Origin: Olivibacter oleidegradans
GTDB taxonomy: Bacteria > Bacteroidota > Bacteroidia > Sphingobacteriales > Sphingobacteriaceae
Length of the DNA: 64,000 nucleotides
Direction of reading: 5' to 3'
NCBI RefSeq assembly: GCF_042432805.1
Contig: NZ_JBHLWO010000002.1
Location: forward strand, 1,860,001-1,924,000
Shown piece by piece: positions 1-8,628 of this stretch. The notes below the pieces were generated by a model. The model saw nothing but the letters and a program-made list of their open reading frames with translations. It had not been told where the DNA came from and ran no database searches. Position numbers and translations under genes: made by a program. Every line of letters begins with the position of its first letter. Position 1 is the stretch's first letter.

Positions 1-16
1 TATTTTAGCCTACCAA

Positions 17-757
17 ATGGAGAAAATGAAACTTCAGATAGATCATAAAAGTGCGGTTCCTTTGCATATACAGGCCGAAATGCTCTTGCGAGAACTGATT
101 AAATCACCGGAATACCAGCAGGGCAAATTGCTGCCCAACGAAGTAGAATTGGCCAAACGATTGGCCATTTCGCGTACAACTTTACGTTTGGCCATTAATA
201 AGCTAGTCTACGAAGAGTTATTGATCCGCAAGAAGGGTGTCGGTACGAAAGTGGCTTCTACCAAATTCAGCTCAAAATCGAAAAACTGGCTGAGCTTCTC
301 CCAGGAGATGAAGAACCGAGGCATTGAAGTCAAGAACTTTGAATTGCACGTGAGCTGGGTATTACCCGAACCGCATGTTGCCGATTTCTTTGAATTAAAA
401 GAAGATCGAAAAGTATTGAAACTGGAGCGTTTACGGGGAAAAAAAGATGATCCTTTTGTCTACTTTATTTCTTATTTCCATCCGCGCGTAGGACTCACGG
501 GCGATGAGGACTTTAAACGCCCCCTCTACGAAATACTTGAGCAGGATTATCATATCGTAGCGGACCTATCGCAAGAAGAAATCAATGCAAAAGCGGCCAA
601 TAAATTTGTTGCGGACAAATTAGAGATTAATCAGGGCGATCCTATCTTATTCCGAAAACGATTTGTATTCGACCGAGCGGGCCGCCCAATCGAATACAAT
701 TTAGGTTATTACCGCGCCGACAGTTTTACCTTCACGGTAGAAAGTCGACGTGATTGA
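17..757 (+). CDS. GntR-family transcriptional regulator with UTRA effector domain
   Basis: A 246-aa cytoplasmic DNA-binding regulator of the GntR/HutC subfamily. Residues about 12-76 form the winged helix; ELAKRLAISRTTLRLAINKL reads as the helix-turn-helix, and the wing ends with KKGVGTKV. Residues about 95-240 look like a UTRA ligand-binding domain, which in this family senses a sugar or amino acid derivative. A second in-frame ATG lies 9 bases inside (26), so the start could be either. The gene runs co-directionally into a GH92 mannosidase whose promoter carries a palindrome over the expected transcription start. This suggests that the regulator controls that gene and perhaps the adjoining SusCD operon (inference). 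Its own promoter lies outside the window. Confidence 0.9.
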   Translation: MEKMKLQIDHKSAVPLHIQAEMLLRELIKSPEYQQGKLLPNEVELAKRLAISRTTLRLAINKLVYEELLIRKKGVGTKVASTKFSSKSKNWLSFSQEMKNRGIEVKNFELHVSWVLPEPHVADFFELKEDRKVLKLERLRGKKDDPFVYFISYFHPRVGLTGDEDFKRPLYEILEQDYHIVADLSQEEINAKAANKFVADKLEINQGDPILFRKRFVFDRAGRPIEYNLGYYRADSFTFTVESRRD

Positions 758-932
758 TATAAAACCCTGTCTTCCTTTATTTTAAATTAAAAAACAGTAT
801 TCTTCTGTCATAGGTACATCGCTCACTCATGATTTACTAATGAAGACTTCGATTTAAAAAAGTTTGCTCATACAAGCTAGATTTTAAAGGAAACAAAGGG
901 TAAGCTGAGGCCTCCCTTCATTTGCATGCCAC

Positions 933-962
933 TTGATACATAAGAAGATATTACTATATTTG
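933..962 (+). promoter_or_regulatory. Bacteroidota housekeeping promoter of the GH92 gene
   Basis: TTG at 933-935 and TATATTTG at 955-962 fit the Bacteroidota sigma-A consensus (TTG, 19-base spacer, TAnnTTTG). The expected start of transcription is near 969, giving a leader of about 75 bases before the ATG at 1043. Confidence 0.7.
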
Positions 963-968
963 CATAGT

Positions 969-984
969 ATGTACACACATACAT
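969..984. promoter_or_regulatory. Candidate GntR operator
   Basis: Inverted repeat ATGTA-CACACA-TACAT placed exactly over the predicted transcription start of the GH92 gene. Position and symmetry fit a repressor site. The adjacent GntR/UTRA protein is the obvious candidate, but no binding evidence exists in the sequence itself. Confidence 0.45.
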
Positions 985-1042
985 AATTTATACAATAATA
1001 AGTTGATCGTAAAAAATCGCTTAGATCTATTTAAGCTTAATT

Positions 1043-3382
1043 ATGAAGAATATAAAAAATCTATGCTATCTATTCATTATCTCCCTTAATTGGATTACAA
1101 TTTTAAAGGCCCAAGAGGTAGAAGATCTTACCCGATACGTTAATCCCAATATTGGTACTGCTCACAGCCGTTATTTCTTTTATACACCTGCCGCGGTACC
1201 TTTTGGTATGGCCAAGTTAGCTCCTAGCACCAATGGAAGTTATGGCAATCCATCGGGCTGGGAAGCAGTTGGTTACGACGAGCGGCATCAATCGATCGAG
1301 GGCTTTCCTAATTTTCACGAGTTTCAAATCGGCGGTGTTGTTTTTGCACCTACAGTAGGCACTTTACAAACGCGCCCCGGTAAATTAGAAGAGGTTGAAA
1401 GCGGCTATCGATCGCGTTTCGACAAAAAAGACGAATATGCTACGGCGGGATACTATCGTGTCTATTTAAAAGATTATAAAGTTACGGCAGAATTAACGGC
1501 AACCGAGCGGGTTGGTTTTCATCGTTATACCTTTCCCGCAACAGATTCGGCGAACATAATTTTCGATATTGGTCATCAAATGGGTGAAAGCGGGCCCGTA
1601 GTGGATGCCTCTGTTCATTATGAAGGTCAAGTGGTTAAAGGTTACGTGGTTACGAAGCCGGCTTACGTGCAGAAGTATCAGCCGAACGCGAATGTAACCC
1701 TCTATTTCTACGCTGAACTGGATAAAAGGCCCACTTCCTTCGGCACTTTCACCGACAGCCTATGCTATCAAGGACAGCAGAAAGCAGAGGGTAAAGGCGT
1801 GGGTGCCTACCTACGCTTTGGCACACGGGAAGGCGAGCAAGTCAACATTAAAGTAGGACTTTCCTACACCTCCGTGGAAAATGCCCGGGAGAATTTAATC
1901 GCTGAGGCTTCCAATCTTTCGTTTGAGGATGCCAAACAACGTGCATATCAACGTTGGAATCAGTACCTTGGCAGAATTCACGTAAATGGAGGCAAAGAGG
2001 CGGATAAGGTAAAATTCTATACCGGCCTGTATCATGCGCTTTTGGGCAGGGGGTTAGCAAGCGATGTTAATGGGGCTTATCCTAAAAATGACGGCAATGT
2101 TGGCCGGATTCCGCTAGATGAGGTAGGAAAGCCGATACATGCACATTATAACACCGACGCGATATGGGGGGCTTTTTGGAATCTGACACAGCTATGGTCA
2201 ATTGCCTATCCCGAGTACTACGAAGATTGGATTCAAAGTCAGTTGCTCGTATATAAAGATGCCGGTTGGCTGGGCGACGGGATTGCCACCAGCAAGTTTG
2301 TTTCAGGTGTAGGGACTAATTTCACCGGATTGGCTATTGCCGCTGCCTATAACGTTGGTTTGCGGAACTACGATGTAGCGCTTGCTTATGAGGCCGTGCG
2401 GAAAAATGAGTTGGAAAGTGAAAAGCGGATCCCAGGTGCCGGAAAGCTGGATGTCGGCGTCTTTGTAGAAAAGGGCTTCTCTCCTTATATCGCGGATGAC
2501 ACCGGGAAGCCTGAATTGAATCTACATGGTTCACCTTTTGGTGCTTCTCATACGCTTGAGTATGCTTTTTCAAGTTTTGCTGCAGCTCAATTCGCTAAAT
2601 CTTTAGGTAAAAAGGCGGATTTCAAAAGGTTCTCGCATTTGGCTAAGGCCTGGGAAACGCTGTATGATCCAAGCACAAAATTTATCAGACCGAAGGATGA
2701 GGAGGGCAATTTCTTACAGGATTTTGACCCATTTGCTCCGTGGCGGGGCTTTCAGGAGGGAAATGCCTGGCAGTACACCTTTTACGTACCTCACAACCCT
2801 AAAGGGCTGGTGGATCTTATCGGTGAAAAAACCTTTAATGATCGTTTAGACAGTATTTTCCGTGAATCGCAAAAAAATGTCTTTGGCGGCGGTAAAGAAA
2901 TCGATGCTTTTGCGGGTATACAGGGTTTGTACAACCATGGAAACCAACCTAACCTTCATGTCGCTTGGCTTTTTCACGCTTCCGGTCGGCCCGACCTAAC
3001 GCAAAAGTGGGTGCATGCTATTTGTGATGAATTTTATGGTACTGACGGTATACATGGTTATGGTTATGGCCAAGACGAAGATCAAGGGCAGTTGGGTGCT
3101 TGGTATGTTTTGGCCGGTATGGGATTATTCGATGTCGCCGGATTAACAGCTCCCAACCCCTCTTTACAGATCGGTACGCCCTTATTTGATGAGGTAGTCA
3201 TCAATCTGCCACTTGCTGAACGATCAAGGAAATTTACGATAAAGACTAAACGAAGTAAAAATGGACCCTGCTATACGAAGTCTGCTAAGCTGAATGGAAA
3301 GGTCTTGGAGGCCCTTCAACTTCCTTTTGAAGCACTTATTAAGGGTGGCACGTTAGAATTGAATATGGTACCTCGATCGTGA
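1043..3382 (+). CDS. GH92 family alpha-mannosidase, secreted
   Basis: A 779-aa exo-acting glycoside hydrolase with an N-terminal signal peptide (hydrophobic stretch to about residue 23, ending in AQE). GH92 enzymes are calcium-dependent inverting alpha-mannosidases, often alpha-1,2-specific. Family landmarks are visible: the N-terminal YVNPNIGT and PFGM(A/V) region, EGNAWQYTF with the likely general acid E572, GNQPNLHVAWLF (usually GNEP), and DEDQGQLGAWYV at 678-689 supplying the catalytic-base acidic cluster. The Q in place of E in GNEP is a small departure that may affect substrate choice. It is transcribed from its own promoter and converges on the SusD gene, with a shared bidirectional terminator. 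It probably trims mannosides taken up by the neighbouring SusCD system. The exact linkage specificity cannot be read here. Confidence 0.93.
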   Translation: MKNIKNLCYLFIISLNWITILKAQEVEDLTRYVNPNIGTAHSRYFFYTPAAVPFGMAKLAPSTNGSYGNPSGWEAVGYDERHQSIEGFPNFHEFQIGGVVFAPTVGTLQTRPGKLEEVESGYRSRFDKKDEYATAGYYRVYLKDYKVTAELTATERVGFHRYTFPATDSANIIFDIGHQMGESGPVVDASVHYEGQVVKGYVVTKPAYVQKYQPNANVTLYFYAELDKRPTSFGTFTDSLCYQGQQKAEGKGVGAYLRFGTREGEQVNIKVGLSYTSVENARENLIAEASNLSFEDAKQRAYQRWNQYLGRIHVNGGKEADKVKFYTGLYHALLGRGLASDVNGAYPKNDGNVGRIPLDEVGKPIHAHYNTDAIWGAFWNLTQLWSIAYPEYYEDWIQSQLLVYKDAGWLGDGIATSKFVSGVGTNFTGLAIAAAYNVGLRNYDVALAYEAVRKNELESEKRIPGAGKLDVGVFVEKGFSPYIADDTGKPELNLHGSPFGASHTLEYAFSSFAAAQFAKSLGKKADFKRFSHLAKAWETLYDPSTKFIRPKDEEGNFLQDFDPFAPWRGFQEGNAWQYTFYVPHNPKGLVDLIGEKTFNDRLDSIFRESQKNVFGGGKEIDAFAGIQGLYNHGNQPNLHVAWLFHASGRPDLTQKWVHAICDEFYGTDGIHGYGYGQDEDQGQLGAWYVLAGMGLFDVAGLTAPNPSLQIGTPLFDEVVINLPLAERSRKFTIKTKRSKNGPCYTKSAKLNGKVLEALQLPFEALIKGGTLELNMVPRS

Positions 3383-3415
3383 AATTTAACAACGATGCAT
3401 TGTCGTTATATTTAG

Positions 3416-3450
3416 ATAGAAACAGCTCTCCAATGGAGAGCTGTTTCTAT
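3416..3450. terminator. Bidirectional intrinsic terminator
   Basis: A perfect 15-bp stem (3416-3430 with 3436-3450) around the loop CAATG. The outer stem is rich in A on one side and T on the other, so it can stop transcripts from both the GH92 gene and the convergent SusD gene. Confidence 0.8.
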
Positions 3451-3488
3451 ATGAACCTATTTTCTATTCGTACAAGGCCTAAGCTCCT

Positions 3489-5147
3489 TTAGTAGCCGGG
3501 ATTTTGCTTGAATTGATCTTTATTAGTGACTGCATCCAGCTCACTTTGTGGAATCGGCCGTATTTTATGAAACTCTCTAATATGGGGCGCCGCATCGGGA
3601 TTGTGGGCTTGTACCCGCTCGACCAATTTATTAGTTCGTTTTAAATCAAACCAACGCAGCTGTTCACCCGCGAACTCCCTCGCTCGTTCATCTAAAATAA
3701 AGTCGAGCGTCACTGCTGACGCGACTACCATCATTTCTTGGGAGTTTTGTTTATTCAACGCTGCACGTTGTCTGACAATATTTATATAGTTCGCTGCCTC
3801 CGCCTGATTACCCAACTGTAATTCGGCCTCGGCAGCAATCATATACATTTCTGCCAGTCTAATGATGAAAACGTCTCTGGCACTTTCTGTTTCGTTCGCA
3901 GACGCCCTGGTAGGATCTTCAAACTTTTTCAAGGAAATATAATGAAAGCGATCTGCCGGTATACCGTTCTCCCGATAAACATCGTTGATATCATAAATTT
4001 TATAAGCTTTGCCTGCAGGAGCATCTGATGAAATCACATATTTACTGCAAAAAATAGCCGTATCACCGAGGTTCATACCTTGCGGTCTCTTTCCGGCATC
4101 CGTTTCATTGCAAAACCAAGTAGTTTTAAAGGACGCCTCGTAACGGGCATCTATACGCTCATCAAATAAATTCAACAAAAATTTGGTGGGCATATAGCGC
4201 ACATTTGGATAACCATTGTTGACATCTCGTAGCATTCCCGGCTGTGTATCATATTCCATCAAATACATCGAATGTCCCACATTACTTCCTTCATTGAACT
4301 CCAAATTGGTTGAATAGTTCAACCCCCAGATAACTTCCTGATTTTTCTCATTATCCATTTTCCAAAGGTCAGCATAATTCGGCATCAGACTAAAGCCATA
4401 GTCGTTAATCACATGTTGGGCATGATCTAAGGCTTCTTGATAACGACCTCTAGTCAAATAAACACGCGCAATAAACGCTTCAGCAATAGGCTTGGTAATT
4501 TTCCCATAATCGGTATTGCTTAGCGGTGCATGCTCCACCGCGAATTGTAGATCTATAAAAATCTGCTCATAAACCTGATCGACCGGCGTGCGATTGGCGA
4601 CCGTAACAATACTTTCAGTCGGTTCCAACGTGAAGGGAATGTCGCCAAATGATTCTACCAAATGCCAATAATACCAAGCGCGCATAAAACGCAACTCTGC
4701 TTCTAAGACCGGAGCCTTAACAGCTTCCACCCCCGCTTCCGGAAGATATTTCAATGCGGTATTGGCTAAATTGATACCGGCATAACAAGGTTGCCAAAGG
4801 TTGGACTTCACCCATACATTGTCGGAAATCAAGCCTTGATAGTTCATTAAAGGAGGCTGGGGATAAACACCATTTGTTCCGGAATTGCCACTATTAGCCC
4901 CTCCTGTCCAAATATCCGTCCCCATTTCGAGCAAGGCATAACCTTGTTCTTTTCCATATATTTTTTGGTTGTAAGTATAGGTGCCATTGGCCGCTGCTTC
5001 AATCCCTTCCGGTGTATTGAATAAACTTTCGACGGTAGCTCCGCCCGGATTATATTCATCCAGAGAGCAAGATCCCAATAAGAAGGAAAGAAAAAGGGCA
5101 CATAGGCCTTTAGGTTTTCCGATTGCAATTTCAAGATAATTCTTCAT
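3489..5147 (-). CDS. SusD/RagB family outer-membrane glycan-binding lipoprotein
   Basis: A 552-aa surface lipoprotein. The signal peptide ends in the lipobox LLGSC, followed by SLDEYNP, the usual SusD N-terminus. The C-terminal half carries the typical RagB/SusD features: LAEMYMIAAEAELQLGN, INIVRQRA, LDERAREFAGEQLRWFDLKRT and a terminal IPQSELDA...NPGY. SusD proteins cap the SusC channel and capture oligosaccharide. It lies 24 bases downstream of its SusC partner in the same operon. No regulator of the sigma/FecR type is attached to this pair, and the matching SusC lacks an STN domain. GntR-type control from the left is possible (inference). Confidence 0.95.
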   Translation of the reverse strand: MKNYLEIAIGKPKGLCALFLSFLLGSCSLDEYNPGGATVESLFNTPEGIEAAANGTYTYNQKIYGKEQGYALLEMGTDIWTGGANSGNSGTNGVYPQPPLMNYQGLISDNVWVKSNLWQPCYAGINLANTALKYLPEAGVEAVKAPVLEAELRFMRAWYYWHLVESFGDIPFTLEPTESIVTVANRTPVDQVYEQIFIDLQFAVEHAPLSNTDYGKITKPIAEAFIARVYLTRGRYQEALDHAQHVINDYGFSLMPNYADLWKMDNEKNQEVIWGLNYSTNLEFNEGSNVGHSMYLMEYDTQPGMLRDVNNGYPNVRYMPTKFLLNLFDERIDARYEASFKTTWFCNETDAGKRPQGMNLGDTAIFCSKYVISSDAPAGKAYKIYDINDVYRENGIPADRFHYISLKKFEDPTRASANETESARDVFIIRLAEMYMIAAEAELQLGNQAEAANYINIVRQRAALNKQNSQEMMVVASAVTLDFILDERAREFAGEQLRWFDLKRTNKLVERVQAHNPDAAPHIREFHKIRPIPQSELDAVTNKDQFKQNPGY

Positions 5148-5171
5148 AATTTTTGTTGCGCAATGCGCTCA

Positions 5172-8100
5172 TTAAAATCCAACATTAAGACCGAAAACGA
5201 ACAGACGATTTAAGGGTTGATCTATAACCCCCTCGCCTTCAGGGTCAAAATCCTTCAAGCTACTGAAAGTGTGCAAATTTTTACCCGAAGCATATATCCG
5301 AAGGCTTTGTAACTTCCATTTGCTTATAAGGGCTGAGGGAAAATTATAACCCAATGTGATATTTCTGATTTTTACATAAGATGCTTGTCGCTCGGTAAGC
5401 GTAGTTACGTAATTGGAGTTTTTATTGGCATTCGGCCTTGGATACTCATTCGTTGGATTTTCAGGTGTCCAGTAGTCGATGCGTGCGCCGTTTTCTAAGC
5501 CATTTCTTTTATACTTGGCATAGTAATCGGAACTGATCCATTGGCCAACCCGTGCTACCAACAGAATATTCAAATCAAATCCCTTAAATCGCAAATCATT
5601 ACTTAAGCCGGCTGTCCATTTTGGAACGCGCTGGCCTATAATCGTACGATCAAAGGCATCGATTTTCCCATCGTTATTCAGGTCCGCGATTTTGATATCA
5701 CCCGGTTCGGCACCATATTGGGCGGCCTGTTCTTCTTCTCCTAATTGCCAAATGCCTATTTTTTTATAGTCATAATAAATCTGAGCCGGTTGACCTACGA
5801 TCAGCGATTCGCGATAGTCATCTGCAATCACATTGCCGTTCGGTAAAGCAACAATTTTTTCATTATTACGTGCAAAGGTTAAGTTAGTATTCCAGGAGAA
5901 TGAGTTCTTTTGGATGTTATGGGAAGTGAGACTTAATTCAATCCCTTTATTTTGTGTTTTTCCTATATTCCTATTCACGGTGGTGACGCCGGTAGAAAGC
6001 GGTAAGGTGTAAGGGAAGATCAAATCGTCGGTTTTCGCGTGGTAGTAGTCAACACTACCTGTCACTATATTGTTAAAAAGACCAAAATCTACCCCGATAT
6101 TCATCGTTTTTGTTAGTTCCCATTTTAAGGTATTGTTACCGATAAGTCCATTAATGACATAGGCATTGGCAGCATTGGCATCGTTAAAAGAAAAGTTCTG
6201 CACTACCACGGAATTCTGCGTAGCATAAGGACTGATTACATCATTACCTGACACACCATAACTAACTCGAAGCTTCAAATCGCTGAATACCTGCTGATTT
6301 TTCATAAAATCTTCATCCACGATACGCCATGCTGCAGCGGCCGACGGAAAGAAAGCCCATTTGTGACCGGCTGCTAATTTGGATGATCCATCATTTCGCC
6401 CGGTTAGCGTTAACAGATATTTTCCTTTATAACTATAGTTAATCCGACCGCTAAATGATAATAGTTTGCTTTCCACATAACCACTTCCATAGAAAGGGTT
6501 TTGGTTTGCTCCACCTATATTATAATAGTATTGGGAAGGAAATAGTTGGTTATTACCACCTGCATAACTATTGGTATTAGTCCACGAAAGGTAACTTGTT
6601 ACGCCTGTTAATTGCAAAGAGTGGTCTGCGAATCGCTTATTGTAGGTAATAACGTTTTCCCAGCTAATGTTTCGATCTTGGTTATTGGTAATGGAGGCTT
6701 GCGAACGGGAACCTTTTCCATCGATGGTATTTTTTGAGTAGAAATTACCTGCTTCCGAGGTGGAAAAGATCGCACCAAAAGTTGACTTAATCGACAAATC
6801 TTTAATCGGCTTCAACTCAATGTAACCGGAAACAGTAGCTCGATTGGATTTGGTGTTCCGTTTATAGGCGTCAGGCTGTTCATCTGCTAAAGGATTGATT
6901 AACGTTCCCTGCAAGGGGAACAAGTTGAATTCACCATTTTCATCGTAAGGAAGTCCCAACGGTGCTATTTTGGACGCCTGGTTAAGCGGATCACGACGGA
7001 TATCATTGTCAATGTAAGCAAATTGCGATTGCAAGCCGACGTTCATCCAGCTGTTAATCGTTTGATCGATATTCAATCTCCCGGAATAACGTTTATATTC
7101 GTCCATTTTTAGCAAACCCTTTTCCTGAAAATAAGCACCGGAAAAATACACTTTGGTATTTTTCCCTCCACCACTCACACTGAGTTGATGATTTTGTTGG
7201 AAACCATTGTGCAGTAAAAGGTCACTCCAATTGGTGAATTGTCCGTTTTGAAAAGCTTGCAATTGAAGTGGATTCAAAATTTTATTGTCATCCGCGGGCG
7301 AATTCCACGTTCCAACAGCACGGTAAGCTTCACGCCGGAAATCAACATATTCCTGCCCGGTCATAAACTCACCGTAACCCGCTACTTTCGAGACACCGGC
7401 ATAGGCATTGTAATTTAGTCTCGGTTTTTCGTTGGCTCCTCTCTTTGTCGTAATCAAGATTACGCCATTTGCCCCCCTCGACCCATAAATCGCCGTTGAA
7501 GATGCATCTTTTAGTACTTCTATTGACTGGATATCATTAGGATCAACATCCTGTGCTGCGACACCTTGTATACCATCAACAATGTAAAGTACATTGTTAG
7601 AGCTTTCAGGGTTTGCGATCGATCGGTTACCACGCAACTGAATCGATGCCCCTTGGCCGGCATAGCCGTTGTTGCGCGTAATGTCCGCCCCAGGTACGCG
7701 GCCTTGCAAGGCTTCCGCGGGGCTCGTTACAGGCACCTTGGTCAAGTCTTCCCCCTTTACGGAAACCACCGATCCGGTTAAATCACGCTTTTTAACTTCG
7801 CCATAACCTATTACAACCACCTCGTCCAACGCTTTCTCACTATCTTGCAAGGTGACTTGGATACTAGACTGACCGGCGCTAAGTGGTATTTCTCTTGTTA
7901 CATGTCCCAGGTGATTAATAACCAGAATGAGGTCACCTCCAGCTGGCAGGCTGATAGCAAATCGACCATCTGTATCGGTAGATGTTCCAACTTTTGTACC
8001 TTTAACGGACACACTTGCACCAACAATCGGTGTGCCTTTTGCATCTTTTACCGTACCTGTAAACTTTGCCTGCTGCAGCAAAAGATTCCCTTTAACCTCG

Positions 8101-8207
8101 AACGCACTTGCTTGAAAAATGAGCAGCAGCAGTATCAAACAAACCAGCATACTTCGGGATACACATAAAAAGGAGGACATAACTCCTATCCTAAGATAAT
8201 TTATCAT
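5172..8207 (-). CDS. SusC/RagA family TonB-dependent outer-membrane transporter (no STN domain)
   Basis: A 1011-aa TonB-dependent importer. After a signal peptide (to about residue 37) comes a carboxypeptidase-like regulatory domain (FTGTVKDAKGTPIVGASVSV). The TonB-box region EVVVIGYGEVKKRDLTGSV follows, then the plug with YIVDGIQG...IEVLKDASSTAIYGSRGANGVI, and a 22-strand barrel ending in aromatic-rich FVFGLNVGF. It imports oligosaccharides with the SusD encoded 24 bases downstream. The absence of an N-terminal STN (secretin) domain separates it from the second SusC in this locus and means it should not signal through FecR. An alternative start at 8180 exists. No convincing TAnnTTTG promoter was found in the 421 bases upstream. 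Confidence 0.95.
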   Translation of the reverse strand: MINYLRIGVMSSFLCVSRSMLVCLILLLLIFQASAFEVKGNLLLQQAKFTGTVKDAKGTPIVGASVSVKGTKVGTSTDTDGRFAISLPAGGDLILVINHLGHVTREIPLSAGQSSIQVTLQDSEKALDEVVVIGYGEVKKRDLTGSVVSVKGEDLTKVPVTSPAEALQGRVPGADITRNNGYAGQGASIQLRGNRSIANPESSNNVLYIVDGIQGVAAQDVDPNDIQSIEVLKDASSTAIYGSRGANGVILITTKRGANEKPRLNYNAYAGVSKVAGYGEFMTGQEYVDFRREAYRAVGTWNSPADDNKILNPLQLQAFQNGQFTNWSDLLLHNGFQQNHQLSVSGGGKNTKVYFSGAYFQEKGLLKMDEYKRYSGRLNIDQTINSWMNVGLQSQFAYIDNDIRRDPLNQASKIAPLGLPYDENGEFNLFPLQGTLINPLADEQPDAYKRNTKSNRATVSGYIELKPIKDLSIKSTFGAIFSTSEAGNFYSKNTIDGKGSRSQASITNNQDRNISWENVITYNKRFADHSLQLTGVTSYLSWTNTNSYAGGNNQLFPSQYYYNIGGANQNPFYGSGYVESKLLSFSGRINYSYKGKYLLTLTGRNDGSSKLAAGHKWAFFPSAAAAWRIVDEDFMKNQQVFSDLKLRVSYGVSGNDVISPYATQNSVVVQNFSFNDANAANAYVINGLIGNNTLKWELTKTMNIGVDFGLFNNIVTGSVDYYHAKTDDLIFPYTLPLSTGVTTVNRNIGKTQNKGIELSLTSHNIQKNSFSWNTNLTFARNNEKIVALPNGNVIADDYRESLIVGQPAQIYYDYKKIGIWQLGEEEQAAQYGAEPGDIKIADLNNDGKIDAFDRTIIGQRVPKWTAGLSNDLRFKGFDLNILLVARVGQWISSDYYAKYKRNGLENGARIDYWTPENPTNEYPRPNANKNSNYVTTLTERQASYVKIRNITLGYNFPSALISKWKLQSLRIYASGKNLHTFSSLKDFDPEGEGVIDQPLNRLFVFGLNVGF

Positions 8208-8628
8208 AAATTATTAATCTTATAAGAGAAGCAAGCCATTTACTGCCTGCTTGCGGTTAGCTTTAATGCGGGCAAGTTAGGTGTTAAACAAATATTTAAC
8301 CTATATAAAATTGGCATTTTATTGTATCATTTTAACATAACAAAGATGTCATATAAATCGTCTTTGCTCGCATTCTAAAATCCACTGTAGCTTGGAAGTC
8401 GACTTAGGTGTTGAAGGACACAGAATAATTAACTAAAGCAGTTAGGAAAAAGCAAATGAACCTTATTACTTTCAATTCTATCGCATTCTGAACGAGATGC
8501 CTACTGTTCCACTAGGTCTTTGTTTAGGCTTTAGGTAAACGAGATTCGCGATAATTCGTAAGTTTTTTTCTTTAAATAAAAGCTTGGCAGTATAGAAAGT
8601 AGCCAAGCCCTTATTATATTGCCATAAT
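8208..8628. other. Intergenic region, 421 bases
   Basis: Separates the start of the first SusC gene from the end of the DUF4091 gene; both are leftward. It holds the DUF4091 terminator (8582-8608) and an A/T-rich stretch next to the SusC start where a promoter is expected. I see only an imperfect -7 element (AATATTTG on the minus strand, about 8287-8294), no ORF and no RNA gene. Confidence 0.5.
8582..8608 (-). terminator. Intrinsic terminator of the DUF4091 operon
   Basis: Stem GCTTGGC (8582-8588) with GCCAAGC (8602-8608), 13-base loop. On the minus strand the stem is followed by TTTTATTT. It lies 21 bases after the stop codon of the DUF4091 gene. Confidence 0.6.
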
